In this document: positions 35,701 to 43,445 of the stretch, in pieces
Layout: every line of letters begins with the position of its first letter
Position numbering within the stretch: position 1 is the stretch's first letter
Origin: Chitinophaga filiformis
GTDB lineage: Bacteria > Bacteroidota > Bacteroidia > Chitinophagales > Chitinophagaceae
Assembly: GCF_021646545.1 (NCBI RefSeq)
Contig: NZ_JAKIRP010000008.1
Span: forward strand, 1-64,000
Direction: 5' to 3'
Length of the DNA: 64,000 bases
Position numbers and translations under genes: made by a program
Notes under the pieces: model-generated
Seen by the model: the letters and a program-made list of their open reading frames with translations, nothing else
What the model was told of the DNA's origin: nothing
Databases searched by the model: none

Positions 35701-36116
35701 TGCCCATGGAAACGGTATGACTTTTTATCGGACGTAGCCTTAACGGATTCCCGCTCTTTGGTGTCTGCGTCCGGTGGTAGCCTGGATATGAAGATAGTCT
35801 TTCCTACCACCTTGCCTGACAATCCATTTTTATTAATTAAACGGTTGACAACAGCCAGTACCGGTTCATTGGCGGCGTGAAAGGTATATCTCTCCTTCTC
35901 ATCCAGATCGTTGAGGGAATATGTGAAATGCAGACCTGTTTGTACACTGATGCTGTCGAATATATCATGTAAAGTAGTCTTGTGCACAGACAAACTTACT
36001 TTCATGGCTGCGGGAGACGGTTTGTCCTGCGCAATCACTGCAGTGGATAAGTATAGTGAGAAATGAAATAACAGCATGGGGTATAGCGTGCTGGCATGCC
36101 TCCGGGAAAGTTGCAT
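32772..36116 (-). CDS. SusC/RagA TonB-linked receptor with N-terminal STN signalling domain (PUL B)
   Basis: 1,114 residues. Signal peptide to ~30, then the secretin/TonB N-terminal short (STN) domain at ~37-115 (VHKTTLHDIFDSISVQTGLHFTYSLNDL and ... NKNGLSGKVVGKTIFI). A CNA-B-like domain follows (YRFHGHVYDSTGTPLPGATILIKD), then plug motif EVLKDADATAIYGSRGGNGVIHITT. The STN domain normally contacts a FecR anti-sigma factor, and such a pair (36492-38241) is divergently encoded upstream. The receptor therefore likely senses its ligand and turns on its own transcription. Confidence 0.96.
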   Translation of the reverse strand: MQLSRRHASTLYPMLLFHFSLYLSTAVIAQDKPSPAAMKVSLSVHKTTLHDIFDSISVQTGLHFTYSLNDLDEKERYTFHAANEPVLAVVNRLINKNGLSGKVVGKTIFISRLPPDADTKERESVKATSDKKSYRFHGHVYDSTGTPLPGATILIKDTKKGYTAKEDGQFFFSDTAAYRVLQISYTGFYTEEYSVTNPDKDINVVLRHNTSPLDETVVIAYGTTSKRLNTGNITKVSSGDIEKYPASNPLLALQGRVPGLTIYQASGVPGTPLDIRLRVQNSFLSNNTPLIVVDGIPLPVGNQNVNLLTNHPNSNVGLFSIFNAIDIASIEVLKDADATAIYGSRGGNGVIHITTKRGTAGKLKLTADYTMGYSQVSRKLRLLNTQQYLSLRHEAFRNDELVPSNTPGSSGYAPDILSWDTTRYTDWQDWQIGGSAPTSRANLFLSGGNATTQLMMSLGFSREGTVFPSDMAYLRGTSSFSLNHMSADGRFRLGLYMNYGKDRNDMFNNSLSASILPPNAPKLYDTNNQIIWTEGNEPFKNPAAEFLKTYTHEKENQIVNLNAEYSIIQDLKVKFNLGYNSTTANENLQIPKASQNPHLSDNDVITGTSSFGNNNFKSYLAEPQAEYYRRIKNGELTILAGASFQYTSNYTSTIVGTGYNNDALLSSIDGANAISSKLTNRLEYKYGAIFGRVTYKLKNRYIINLSGRRDGSSKFSPEHRFSNFGSVGTAWIFSEETFTKKTFPFLSFGKLRSSYGVTGNDQIADYKYLDTWSLYPGNPYQNITTMFPDALYNPAYNWERSRKIEAALELGFLKDRLLTSFAYFRNRSDNQLLNYALPSQTGFGGILKNFDALVQSSGWEFTINGDIIKSKSFIFNAAFNLSIPRNKLLRFDNLANSSYATTYVIGESLNVLNKLQSQGVSSDSGIFRMVDADGNGHYTPSDYKVIGNLDPLYHGGIQLNLQYRHFSFSLSGEFRKQLVPNYLYRTYINNFFPGTMVNQSDLVLDHWRQKGDNARYPKYSTKPTGTVYISKNNVLNSEEAYADGSFLKCRNVAVSYTLDMRKRKDKTLVQLTIFCNAQNLFTISKYKEGDPETANILSLPTLRTIAGGMRFSLK

Positions 36117-36491
36117 ATCTCTGGTATAAAGTTTTTGTAAGACTATCAGTAATGTTCCTGTCGGGTAGACAATTTTTATATGCCAAATGATAAACGATTA
36201 GTTATGCTTTTGGGTTGTTACTTATGCCTGAAAAAAAGTAAATTAGTCCAGAATAGTTGTGGTAAAGCCTTTCATAACATATAGACCGGGCGCTAGAAAC
36301 CGGATAATTTTATTATCATAACGATAATAGCTAATTTAGTACACTTTCTCCTGACTCGACTCTTTCATATCAATCTTATGATAATCCCAAGACAATTTAA
36401 CTCATGACCAGATTATGCAGGAATTGCGCTGTCAATAATTTGTAACGCAAATATTAGTCCACGAAGATGACCAAAAACAGAAATTCAACAT
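36117..36491. promoter_or_regulatory. 375-bp divergent promoter region (SusC-STN / sigma factor)
   Basis: The AT-rich gap holds promoters for both genes. A 7-bp inverted repeat (TATTATC at 36311-36317, GATAATA at 36323-36329) with a 5-nt spacer stands out. No strong ECF promoter could be assigned. Confidence 0.5.
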
Positions 36492-37103
36492 ATGGAACTA
36501 TCAGATAATGAATTGCTGATCATACAGATCAATGAAGGCAGTGAACGCGCCTTTAAGCAGCTCTTTGACCTATATGCCAGCGATGTTAAATCTTACGCAT
36601 TTTATATTCTCAGAAATTCCGAAGATGCAGAGGATATTGTACAGGAACTGTTTATGGAATTATGGAAAAGGAAGGGCCGTTTGAGGATCCGGGGAGACCT
36701 GAGGACTTACCTGATTTCTGCTACGTATAATAGAAGTATCACCAAATCAGAAAGAAACCAGCGCCAGGCCAGGAAGAAACAGCGGTATGCGGAGGACGTA
36801 GACCCGTTTGGGGTGGACCTGATACCTTTTGACAGGGAAAGTGAAAGGATGGAACAGATCAGGGAAGTCCTCAAAAGGGTACCTAAGAAAAGCCGGGAAG
36901 CGTTCGAAATGATCCGTTTACATCAACTGAGCTTTAAAGAGGCGGCGGCGAAGACCGGCGTAACAGAGGCTACCATAAAGAGCCATGTTCAGAATGCAGA
37001 AAATCATATCCGGAACGAACTCCTCGGTTCCAGGAAGAAAAGAGGGGGCTCAAAAAAAATTTTAATTCTTTTCATCTATTTCTTATCCCAATCTTGTCTA
37101 TAA
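36492..37103 (+). CDS. ECF RNA polymerase sigma factor (sigma-70 family)
   Basis: 203 residues. Region 2 (ERAFKQLFDLYASDVKSYAFYILRNSEDAEDIVQELFMELW in part) and region 4 (VLKRVPKKSREAFEMIRLHQLSFKEAAAKTGVTEATIKSHV in part) are complete, without region 1.1, as in ECF factors of Bacteroidota PULs. The extra C-terminal basic tail (SRKKRGGSKKILILFIYFLSQ) is unusual. The gene precedes a FecR anti-sigma gene by 10 bp. It likely directs transcription of PUL B once released. Confidence 0.95.
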   Translation: MELSDNELLIIQINEGSERAFKQLFDLYASDVKSYAFYILRNSEDAEDIVQELFMELWKRKGRLRIRGDLRTYLISATYNRSITKSERNQRQARKKQRYAEDVDPFGVDLIPFDRESERMEQIREVLKRVPKKSREAFEMIRLHQLSFKEAAAKTGVTEATIKSHVQNAENHIRNELLGSRKKRGGSKKILILFIYFLSQSCL

Positions 37104-37113
37104 TAATATAACC

Positions 37114-38241
37114 ATGAAAAATATAAACTTGAAAACTGAAGCCCTCATAATTGCCGAGATAACCGGATCTATCACCAGCGAAGAACGAGCGGAGTTGCAG
37201 GAGTTGATGAGAACCTCTTCGGAAGTGAGAGAATTATCGGAGCACATGCACAAGATCCTGGACCCGCAGATCAGTGAGATCCGGCAGATAAGGACGACTT
37301 CTGCCGAGAAGATCATTGACATGGGCAATGCCCAGCTGCATAAAAGAGGCAGGATACGGCGGATGGTGTTCACAGCACTGGCAGCAGCCTGTTTTGTGGG
37401 GATGCTTGCTACGGCGCTGTATTATTTCGGACAAAAAAGCAAAACGGAGACATTGTTCGCGAAGGGGCAGAGTGTATGGTTAGATCTTAATAGAAAAGTG
37501 ATAGCGCTGAACGGTCAGGGGGGAGAAATAGACCCCAGCGGATCATTTGTATATAATAAAAATGAAACATTATCACTGGCTGAGGTTGTTAGTGGAAATG
37601 ACAGCATTAAGCTGATCGTGCCATGGGGAAGGGAGTATACAATAAAACTGAATGACGGTACGCTTGTACACATGAATTCAGGTTCGGTGCTCAGCTGGAA
37701 GACAGGCTTCGGAAAAGCGAAGAGAGAGGTATCGTTGCGCGGAGAAGCATTCCTGAAGGTAGCAGAAAATCCGCAGATGCCGTTCATCGTTCACTTGCAG
37801 AATGAGGAAGTGGTAGAAGTATTGGGTACCAGTTTTAACGTGAAGGCATATAATGAACAGGGTTTACAGGTCTCGCTCTTCACGGGTAGTGTACATGTCA
37901 AAGGGAAGGGTGGAAGCGTAAATCTTAAACCCGGACAGGAGGTTGTATATAAGGAGGAACATCTGCAGGTACAATCATTTAACGCGCTGCAGGTGGAGAA
38001 ATGGCGGGAACGTGTAACCGACCTGCCGGATGCCGGGATAGCTGATATAAAGAAGGCCGTGATTAGGATCTATGGAGAAAATGTTGAATTTGATCCTGCC
38101 ATTGGTGACCGGCGGGCAAGAGTTTCCATTGATCGCGATTTGCCAGTAGAGGTCTTTTTGAAGCAGTATGCGCTGGTAAATGATCTTAACTATTCGAATG
38201 AGAACGGCGTACATCGTTTATCACTACCAGGCGATAAGTGA
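37114..38241 (+). CDS. FecR-family anti-sigma factor
   Basis: 375 residues. N-terminal ~85 residues face the cytosol and bind the sigma factor. One membrane span at ~84-106 (MVFTALAAACFVGMLATALYYFG). The periplasmic FecR domain (~150-260) includes GREYTIKLNDGTLVHMNSGSVLSW and the C-terminal DUF4974 (IRIYGENVEFDPAIGDRRARVSIDRDLPVEVFLKQYALVN in part). It relays a signal from the STN domain of the divergent SusC to the sigma factor. Confidence 0.95.
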   Translation: MKNINLKTEALIIAEITGSITSEERAELQELMRTSSEVRELSEHMHKILDPQISEIRQIRTTSAEKIIDMGNAQLHKRGRIRRMVFTALAAACFVGMLATALYYFGQKSKTETLFAKGQSVWLDLNRKVIALNGQGGEIDPSGSFVYNKNETLSLAEVVSGNDSIKLIVPWGREYTIKLNDGTLVHMNSGSVLSWKTGFGKAKREVSLRGEAFLKVAENPQMPFIVHLQNEEVVEVLGTSFNVKAYNEQGLQVSLFTGSVHVKGKGGSVNLKPGQEVVYKEEHLQVQSFNALQVEKWRERVTDLPDAGIADIKKAVIRIYGENVEFDPAIGDRRARVSIDRDLPVEVFLKQYALVNDLNYSNENGVHRLSLPGDK

Positions 38242-38633
38242 TGCTACTCATGATAAGATATTTATGGCAGAGATAATGAGTAGCGGTAAGTGTTCAGGAT
38301 AAGGCATTTAAAGTACATGCGACGGACGGCTGTATGTATTCATAATAGCTGTTTAAATAACTGGTATATGTAATCTTAAATACTCATGATAAATGATCTT
38401 AGATAATAATTGAAGTGCTATACATTATTAAAGTTGGTTAGTTTTTATTTATCGTCCTATGATTACCCCAGGTACTAATGAGTCAAGAGTTGCCCTCAAA
38501 ATGACTAATTGGTATGTTCCCAGATAGACAATCATTTGCACCATCCAGAAATTGTTAACCTTTTTTAGCTAGTCAAGTAGTAAGCCGGTAATTTCTTACC
38601 GGCTTTTTTTATGCTTAGCTATCAGCTTATCTG
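38242..38633. other. 392-bp gene-free interval after FecR
   Basis: GCTACTCAT (38243-38251) and ATGAGTAGC (38276-38284) form a 9-bp inverted repeat with a 24-nt loop right after the FecR stop. A strong terminator ends the interval. Otherwise I see nothing recognisable. Confidence 0.5.
38582..38610 (+). terminator. Rho-independent terminator
   Basis: AAGCCGGTAA (38582-38591), loop TTTC and TTACCGGCTT (38596-38605), then TTTTT. It is a perfect 10-bp stem with a T-tract, oriented to end plus-strand transcription. Confidence 0.85.
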
Positions 38634-39473
38634 CTAACCTTTGAGGAATTTTTCTATCATTGCCACTACGAGATCCGGTATTTTACTGTTCCGGTCCGGC
38701 GCACAGATCTCTCCGATATAATCTCCATGCCCGCCAGGTAATATTGCCAGCTGCGCGTGAGGTAAGGTACGTGACAGTGTGAAAGCATGTTCGGCTTTTA
38801 TTGCCTCAGCATCGCCATTTATTACCAGTGCAGGCGCCTGGATTTTTTTGATCAGCTCATCAGGGATGTCTTTGAAACCTACCATTCTGGCTACGTCGCG
38901 GTGGAACATAGCGTCCAGCCCTTTGGGATCAGGATTCGCTTTCAGGTAGGCATCCTTTAGCGGCTGTGGCATCTGATCGAAGGTGGCATGTTCCATGCCC
39001 TGAAAGAAACCGTCCATCATGCCCTCCCTTTTATACAGGGCGGAGGCAAGTATAATTTTGTTCACCAGTTGCGGATGACGGATAGCGATCTGCAGTGTAG
39101 TGGTGCCTCCGTTGCTGAAACCCATGATATCTGCTTTCTCAATATGTAGCTGTTTCAATAATGCAGCCACATCGTCTGCGTCCTGTTCGAAACTTAAAGG
39201 GCGATCAATGTCTTTCGTATGTCCATGTGCCTGTAACTCTACGGCGATGACCTGGTGTGTCCTGGCCAGTTCCGGTAGAATACGTCCATAGTTGGAGGCT
39301 ATGGTGGAACCTCCGCCATGAATTAATACAAGGGGCATACCCTTGCCATGGATCTCATAGTACATGTTCAGGCCATTTATTGCCGCGTAATGTCCTGTCT
39401 GTTCGTGTTGTGCATTCATTTGTAAGTGTATTACAATAAGGAGGAAAGTGATTATCAGTGACTTCAGTCGCAT
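38634..39473 (-). CDS. Secreted alpha/beta hydrolase
   Basis: 279 residues. Signal peptide to QMNAQ (residue 22). The alpha/beta-hydrolase nucleophile is Ser120 in GFSNGG, with oxyanion GGG at ~52-55 (LIHGGGSTI), and a terminal His in LPGGHGDY. It is a periplasmic esterase or lactonase of the broad family; the substrate is unknown. It stands alone, with the SDR gene at 39758 divergent. Confidence 0.9.
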   Translation of the reverse strand: MRLKSLIITFLLIVIHLQMNAQHEQTGHYAAINGLNMYYEIHGKGMPLVLIHGGGSTIASNYGRILPELARTHQVIAVELQAHGHTKDIDRPLSFEQDADDVAALLKQLHIEKADIMGFSNGGTTTLQIAIRHPQLVNKIILASALYKREGMMDGFFQGMEHATFDQMPQPLKDAYLKANPDPKGLDAMFHRDVARMVGFKDIPDELIKKIQAPALVINGDAEAIKAEHAFTLSRTLPHAQLAILPGGHGDYIGEICAPDRNSKIPDLVVAMIEKFLKG

Positions 39474-39757
39474 TGATGAGTTATTTGCCGCAAACTTACA
39501 GCGCTATATCCGATCAGAAGGGTGGCAAACGGGCCAATTCTGAGGGCGGGACGGGTCAAACTGAGCTGTCCTGGCGAACAGCAGAGAAAGGCCATCTCTT
39601 CGCTTATTGTGTACAAATTGTTACACGGATGACGATTCCGGGCAACAATCCGGCTCTCTTTTGGCCGGATAATGGAAGCGGATATTCTGGCATTGAATTT
39701 ACGGCTTAAGTGTCTGACAACAGTGAATGTATTATAAACCATTTAAACAGTCATGTC

Positions 39758-40660
39758 ATGGCAACTGAAGTAAAAGGGAAAAATACTGTCATCGTTAACC
39801 CGGTTGAACAATATCCTCAACCTGAATTTATCGAGCAGGAGCAGGAGCTGCCAGGTTCAGAGCAGAAAATGACGCCCAAGCCGGATCATGGTGAGAACAC
39901 CTATAAAGGAAGTGGTAAACTTACCGGACGAAAGGCCATCATTACAGGCGCAGACTCCGGAATAGGAAAGGCGGTAGCTATTGCTTACGCCAGGGAAGGA
40001 GCTGATGTACTGATCTCCTATCTAAATGAAGAAGAAGATGCAAAAGAAACCGCTGCTTATGTAGAAAAAGAAGGCAGAAAGGCAATTCTTTTCCCCGGCG
40101 ACATCAGCAGTGAGGCACATTGCAAGGAGATGATCGACAGGGCGGTACGCGAGTTCGGCGGACTGGACATCCTGGTAAACAATGCGGCCTTTCAGGTAGC
40201 GCACGAATCGCTGCAGGAGATCTCCAGCGAAGAATGGGATCAAACGATGCGGGTGAACGTGACTTCCATGTTCTATCTATGTAAGGCGGCAGAGCCTCAT
40301 CTGAAACCAGGCAGCGCTGTCATCAATACAACTTCTGTTAATGCATACACTCCCAGGCCCACGCTCATTCCTTACACGGTGACCAAGGCGGCTATCCAGA
40401 ACTTTACCGCTACGCTGGCCCAGCTATGGGGCGAGAAAGGCATCCGGGTGAATTGCGTAGCGCCGGGACCAATCTGGACGCCATTGATACCTGCCAGCTT
40501 TTCAGCAGAGCAGACAGCGAAGTTTGGCGCAAACACACCGATGAAACGTCCCGGTCAGCCGGCGGAACTTGCGGCAGTGTATGTTTTACTGGCATCCCAG
40601 GAGGCAAGTTATATGTCGGGCGCTACTGTACCGGTTACTGGAGGTATGCCGACTATCTAA
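39758..40660 (+). CDS. SDR family oxidoreductase (YghA/YhxC-like)
   Basis: 300 residues from the ATG at 39758 (a GTG at 39710 would add 16). The ~50-residue N-terminal extension (NPVEQYPQPEFIEQEQELPGSEQKMTPKPDHGENTYKGSGKL in part) is typical of the YghA/YhxC group. Then the SDR core: GADSGIGKA at ~64-72, NNAAFQ, catalytic YTVTKAAI and the terminal ATVPVTGG. It is a general NAD(P)-dependent alcohol or aldehyde reductase. A long hairpin terminator ends it. Confidence 0.93.
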   Translation: MATEVKGKNTVIVNPVEQYPQPEFIEQEQELPGSEQKMTPKPDHGENTYKGSGKLTGRKAIITGADSGIGKAVAIAYAREGADVLISYLNEEEDAKETAAYVEKEGRKAILFPGDISSEAHCKEMIDRAVREFGGLDILVNNAAFQVAHESLQEISSEEWDQTMRVNVTSMFYLCKAAEPHLKPGSAVINTTSVNAYTPRPTLIPYTVTKAAIQNFTATLAQLWGEKGIRVNCVAPGPIWTPLIPASFSAEQTAKFGANTPMKRPGQPAELAAVYVLLASQEASYMSGATVPVTGGMPTI

Positions 40661-40849
40661 ACGGGTATCTGCATGTCTACCAGGTGACGGGGTAAGCGTG
40701 ACCTGCTGCGCATGGAAACAGATATGTGAGCGGAGCATTTGTAGGGCGATAGTAACCAGCGCTGATCCGAATGAACCTAATAGAGAATCATTAGGTGATT
40801 GGGGCTTCTATGGGCCCGAATACTCAGGTAGTATAGAATCAATAGTACG

Positions 40850-40917
40850 CAGACTGACTAAAAAGGAAACGTCTATCAGAAAAGAGAGAAGATACCTTTT
40901 TAGTCAGTCTGTTTTTG
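40850..40917 (+). terminator. Terminator with 17-bp stem between convergent genes
   Basis: The arm at 40850-40866 (CAGACTGACTAAAAAGG) pairs perfectly with 40895-40911, around a 28-nt loop, and is followed by TTTTT. It separates the SDR gene from the convergent carboxylesterase gene. Confidence 0.85.
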
Positions 40918-40919
40918 TA

Positions 40920-42404
40920 TTAGTGTAAGATAAATCCCATCGTTGGGTGGTTAGGATCTTCATAATCATTCATTACCCCTTCACGGCTTTCTTCGGCGAA
41001 GATCATCCCTGAGCGGTTGTTATCATATTTATGCCAGAGCGGACGGCCTTTTATGAAATCTACCCAATATTGATGTATCAGCGCGGCCAGTGGAATATTA
41101 GTCGGTGCACCGTGACCAGGTTCATACCAGACGTATTGTAATTCTTCTGCGTGGGTGGCAGGAGTGCCTTTGTTGGGCTGTTCAAAAGAGTACATCCATG
41201 TTGGATAGCCACCCGCCACCAGTGCTTTTGCGAGACGGTACGTATGCAGCTGATACATGTACCTGCTTAAGGTGATCACAGCAGCTGTATCGCGGGGGAG
41301 GTTCCGGATGGATTGCCACGCTTTGTAACTGTATTTAAAATTGTCCCCAAACCAGTCGCTCAATACCGTTGAATCGGGGGTATACAGCCGTTTGTCTATA
41401 TTCATGAATAGTAGGGCTTCCGCTTTGTTTGTGCCTAGCAGCACCCTGACATTTTTATTCCGGTGATGCCTGATGTATTGCAAGGCATCCTCTTTGATCA
41501 GCATGCCATCCTGAACAGGACCGAAATAATTAGTTCCTTTAGCGCCTCCGAGAACTTTGGCCTGTGCCTCTATCAGGGTGGCGGTTGGTAATTGCAGGAG
41601 CTCCGCAGGATTGCTAATACCGAGTGTATCCATCAGGCGTTTACGGATGGTTTTCGCTGTGAGCGTATCGCGGATGCAGTTGACAGCGCCGCTTTCCAGG
41701 ATAAGCTGACTGAAATGTCCTTTGGCAGCGGGAGTCGTAAGTAAGCAGGAGATCAGTTTGGCGCCTGCTGATTCCCCGATGACTGTTACACGGGACGCAT
41801 CTCCGCCAAAAGCTTTGATGTTCTCCCTGATCCATTTAAGGGCCATGATACAGTCCAGCAATGCGTTGTTGCCCGCCGTCTGATAGCCTGGTACATCATT
41901 CAGGTATAAGAAACCAAATACGCCGAGCCGGTAATTGATGGTAATAGTAATGATGCTGTCATTATGTGAAAAGGCATGGCCGTTTTGTCCGATACCACTC
42001 CCGCCGGTCATACCGCCGCCGTGTACCCATACCAGTATGGGCAATCTTTTAGCAGGTTTTAAAGCAGGCGTGTATATGTTGAGTTGGAGGCAATCTTCTT
42101 CACCTCTTACTGTCCTGGTGTCTCCTGCATATTGGGCCGCTACAGGCCCAAACTGCGTACAGGAAAGTGTATCCTTCCAGGCTTGCACTGGCTTTGGTGC
42201 TTTGAAGCGCAGATCACCTACGGGCGCTGTTGCAAAGGGCACGCCTTTAAAAACAAAGATGCCTTTCTCCTGTATGCCGCGGATGTATCCACGTGGCGTT
42301 CTGACAACTGGCTGTTCCTGTGCGGACGCAGTACCACACAGCAACAATAGAAAGCAGGAACTGGTGATTGTGAGTGCAACTCTTATGGCAGCGAAGCAAT
42401 TCAT
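40920..42404 (-). CDS. Type-B carboxylesterase
   Basis: 494 residues from the ATG at 42404. The signal peptide is MNCFAAIRVALTITSSCFLLLL onward, cleaved after ASAQ (the residue stretch before QEQPVV). Carboxylesterase type-B signatures are EDCLQLNIYTP (103-113), GESAGA with Ser212, WVHGGGMTGGSG oxyanion loop and NPHP-like DPNHPTM at the end. A longer frame begins at 42797, but its first 131 residues have low quality, so I prefer 42404. Exported esterase, substrate unknown. Confidence 0.9.
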   Translation of the reverse strand: MNCFAAIRVALTITSSCFLLLLCGTASAQEQPVVRTPRGYIRGIQEKGIFVFKGVPFATAPVGDLRFKAPKPVQAWKDTLSCTQFGPVAAQYAGDTRTVRGEEDCLQLNIYTPALKPAKRLPILVWVHGGGMTGGSGIGQNGHAFSHNDSIITITINYRLGVFGFLYLNDVPGYQTAGNNALLDCIMALKWIRENIKAFGGDASRVTVIGESAGAKLISCLLTTPAAKGHFSQLILESGAVNCIRDTLTAKTIRKRLMDTLGISNPAELLQLPTATLIEAQAKVLGGAKGTNYFGPVQDGMLIKEDALQYIRHHRNKNVRVLLGTNKAEALLFMNIDKRLYTPDSTVLSDWFGDNFKYSYKAWQSIRNLPRDTAAVITLSRYMYQLHTYRLAKALVAGGYPTWMYSFEQPNKGTPATHAEELQYVWYEPGHGAPTNIPLAALIHQYWVDFIKGRPLWHKYDNNRSGMIFAEESREGVMNDYEDPNHPTMGFILH

Positions 42405-42936
42405 AACAATAATAATTGAACGCGTCAAGATAAGGATTTGGGCTGACTTCTTTTTCACAGACTTCTGACGGAAGTGTGCGGCAGAAGAGGGGCATTTTTT
42501 TATCTTGCGGTAATAATAAATGTAGTTGTTCCTGCGTACTGAATAGAAGCACTTATATAAGAGTGTATCCCTTGCAGAAGGTTGCAAACTTTCAAGTGCG
42601 GAAATTGATACAGTTGATACTATATGACGTCCGCGCTCGGGTAGACGGTTTCGCTTTGGGTTACAAGCCTGGCTTCGCGCAGGGGCAATCGTTGTACACA
42701 CGTTTTCTGTGTTCACATAAACCAGCTTCGTCATTCGCTGTAATCGGCTTCGCGCAGGTGCCAGTGTTTGTAGACGGGGATTACCGTGGCGAAACAACGA
42801 TACTGGCGGGGCGGGTGACCGGCAACGTGGAAGCTGCTGAGTAGGATGTTTCGAATTGATTGTAATATAGTGGCTTATGCATGCCGAAAGGATGATGGAA
42901 CCGGATTATTAATTATTATAAAAGCATTTTAATATT
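42405..42936. other. Gene-free gap between esterase and PUL C promoter
   Basis: Contains two copies of GGCTTCGCGCAGG (42671 and 42746, 75 bp apart) in a GC-rich stretch. I see no convincing gene. Confidence 0.5.
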
Positions 42937-42970
42937 TTTGTTGCAATCGATTGCCTTTTTACTACATTTG
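42937..42970 (+). promoter_or_regulatory. Promoter of PUL C
   Basis: TTTG (42937-42940) and TACATTTG (42963-42970) match the Bacteroidota -33 and -7 elements with a 22-bp spacer. It implies a leader of about 470 nt before SusC at 43446. Confidence 0.6.
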
Positions 42971-43050
42971 TATTGACGAACTATATTTCTGTAGAAGAGT
43001 TATTCCCTTTCGAACCAAATCTAAATCGAACATTTAAAATCATTCCACGC

Positions 43051-43092
43051 ATGACTAATTCACTTAACAAAACTGTTATCAGCAGCTCATAG
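43051..43092 (+). CDS. Upstream ORF 1 in PUL C leader (13 residues)
   Basis: ATG to TAG, encoding MTNSLNKTVISSS. It has the same length and pattern as the second upstream ORF at 43236 (shared M-x-x-S-x-x-K-T-V-x-S-S-S). Starting ATGACTAAT is also the beginning of SusC at 43446. It could be a leader peptide or translation decoy; peptide expression is not shown by the sequence alone. Confidence 0.5.
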   Translation: MTNSLNKTVISSS

Positions 43093-43094
43093 AA

Positions 43095-43108
43095 TGCAAA
43101 CGTTTGCA
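43095..43108. promoter_or_regulatory. LacI/PurR-like palindrome, copy A
   Basis: TGCAAACGTTTGCA, a perfect 14-bp palindrome with the AAACGTTT core of LacI/PurR-type operators. It lies 3 bp after upstream ORF 1. Confidence 0.7.
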
Positions 43109-43136
43109 CTCTAGAGACAGACTATCATGATGACGC

Positions 43137-43171
43137 GTCGGTAAAAGCCGGCAAGGGCCTTCTTTTGTCTT
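43137..43171 (+). terminator. Terminator-like module 1
   Basis: GTCGG (43137-43141) and CCGGC (43148-43152) form a 5-bp stem including a G-U pair, followed by CCTTCTTTTGTCTT (43158-43171). Confidence 0.45.
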
Positions 43172-43196
43172 AATGGTCGGAAGAATATCGCGCAAT

Positions 43197-43210
43197 CCTT
43201 TTATTGTCTT
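43197..43210 (+). promoter_or_regulatory. T-rich block 2 (no clear stem)
   Basis: CCTTTTATTGTCTT, the second of five such blocks, with no convincing stem before it. Confidence 0.4.
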
Positions 43211-43235
43211 ATCGTTATTTAAAATCATTCCACGT

Positions 43236-43277
43236 ATGAAAAGTTCAATCAGCAAAACAGTTATGAGCAGCTCCTAG
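43236..43277 (+). CDS. Upstream ORF 2 in PUL C leader (13 residues)
   Basis: ATG to TAG, encoding MKSSISKTVMSSS. It shares length and seven identical positions with upstream ORF 1. The TAG overlaps the start of the 22-bp palindrome at 43276-43297. Confidence 0.5.
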   Translation: MKSSISKTVMSSS

Positions 43278-43297
43278 CATACAAACGTTTGTATGCT
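43276..43297. promoter_or_regulatory. LacI/PurR-like palindrome, copy B
   Basis: A perfect 22-bp palindrome with core CATACAAACGTTTGTATG. It is longer than the copy at 43095-43108, with the same central AAACGTTT. Confidence 0.72.
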
Positions 43298-43320
43298 GAA
43301 AAAGGGCTGTTATGATGACA

Positions 43321-43355
43321 TGCCGGTGAAAGCCGGCAAGGCCTTTTATTGTCTT
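43321..43355 (+). terminator. Terminator-like module 3
   Basis: TGCCGG (43321-43326) and CCGGCA (43333-43338) form a perfect 6-bp stem with a 6-nt loop, followed by CCTTTTATTGTCTT (43342-43355). Confidence 0.5.
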
Positions 43356-43379
43356 AAATGCCGGTAGATAGGGCCTAAG

Positions 43380-43393
43380 CCTTTTATTGTCTT
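43380..43393 (+). promoter_or_regulatory. T-rich block 4 (weak stem)
   Basis: CCTTTTATTGTCTT, 38 bp after block 3, with only a weak stem (GCC against GGC) before it. Confidence 0.4.
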
Positions 43394-43396
43394 TTA

Positions 43397-43431
43397 TGCC
43401 GTAGCACACGGCACAAGCCTTTTATTGTCTT
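43397..43431 (+). terminator. Terminator-like module 5
   Basis: TGCCGT (43397-43402) and ACGGCA (43408-43413) form a perfect 6-bp stem with a 5-nt loop, followed by CCTTTTATTGTCTT (43418-43431). Its stop at 15 bp before the SusC ATG makes it the most likely block on expression. Confidence 0.5.
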
Positions 43432-43445
43432 TAAATACCAACGTT

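Larger units (their letters stand above)
43032..43210 (+). repeat. Leader duplication, copy A
   Basis: A unit of ATTTAAAATCATTCCACG, a 13-residue ORF, a palindrome and two T-rich blocks. The same order recurs at 43217-43393 with a constant offset of 183-185 bp. Confidence 0.85.
43217..43393 (+). repeat. Leader duplication, copy B
   Basis: Second copy of the unit at 43032-43210, with a fifth T-rich block and SusC following it. Confidence 0.85.

Noticed and set aside
42405..42797. N-terminal extension of the carboxylesterase
   Set aside because: The first 131 residues lack protein-like character, while ATG 42404 opens a clean signal peptide.
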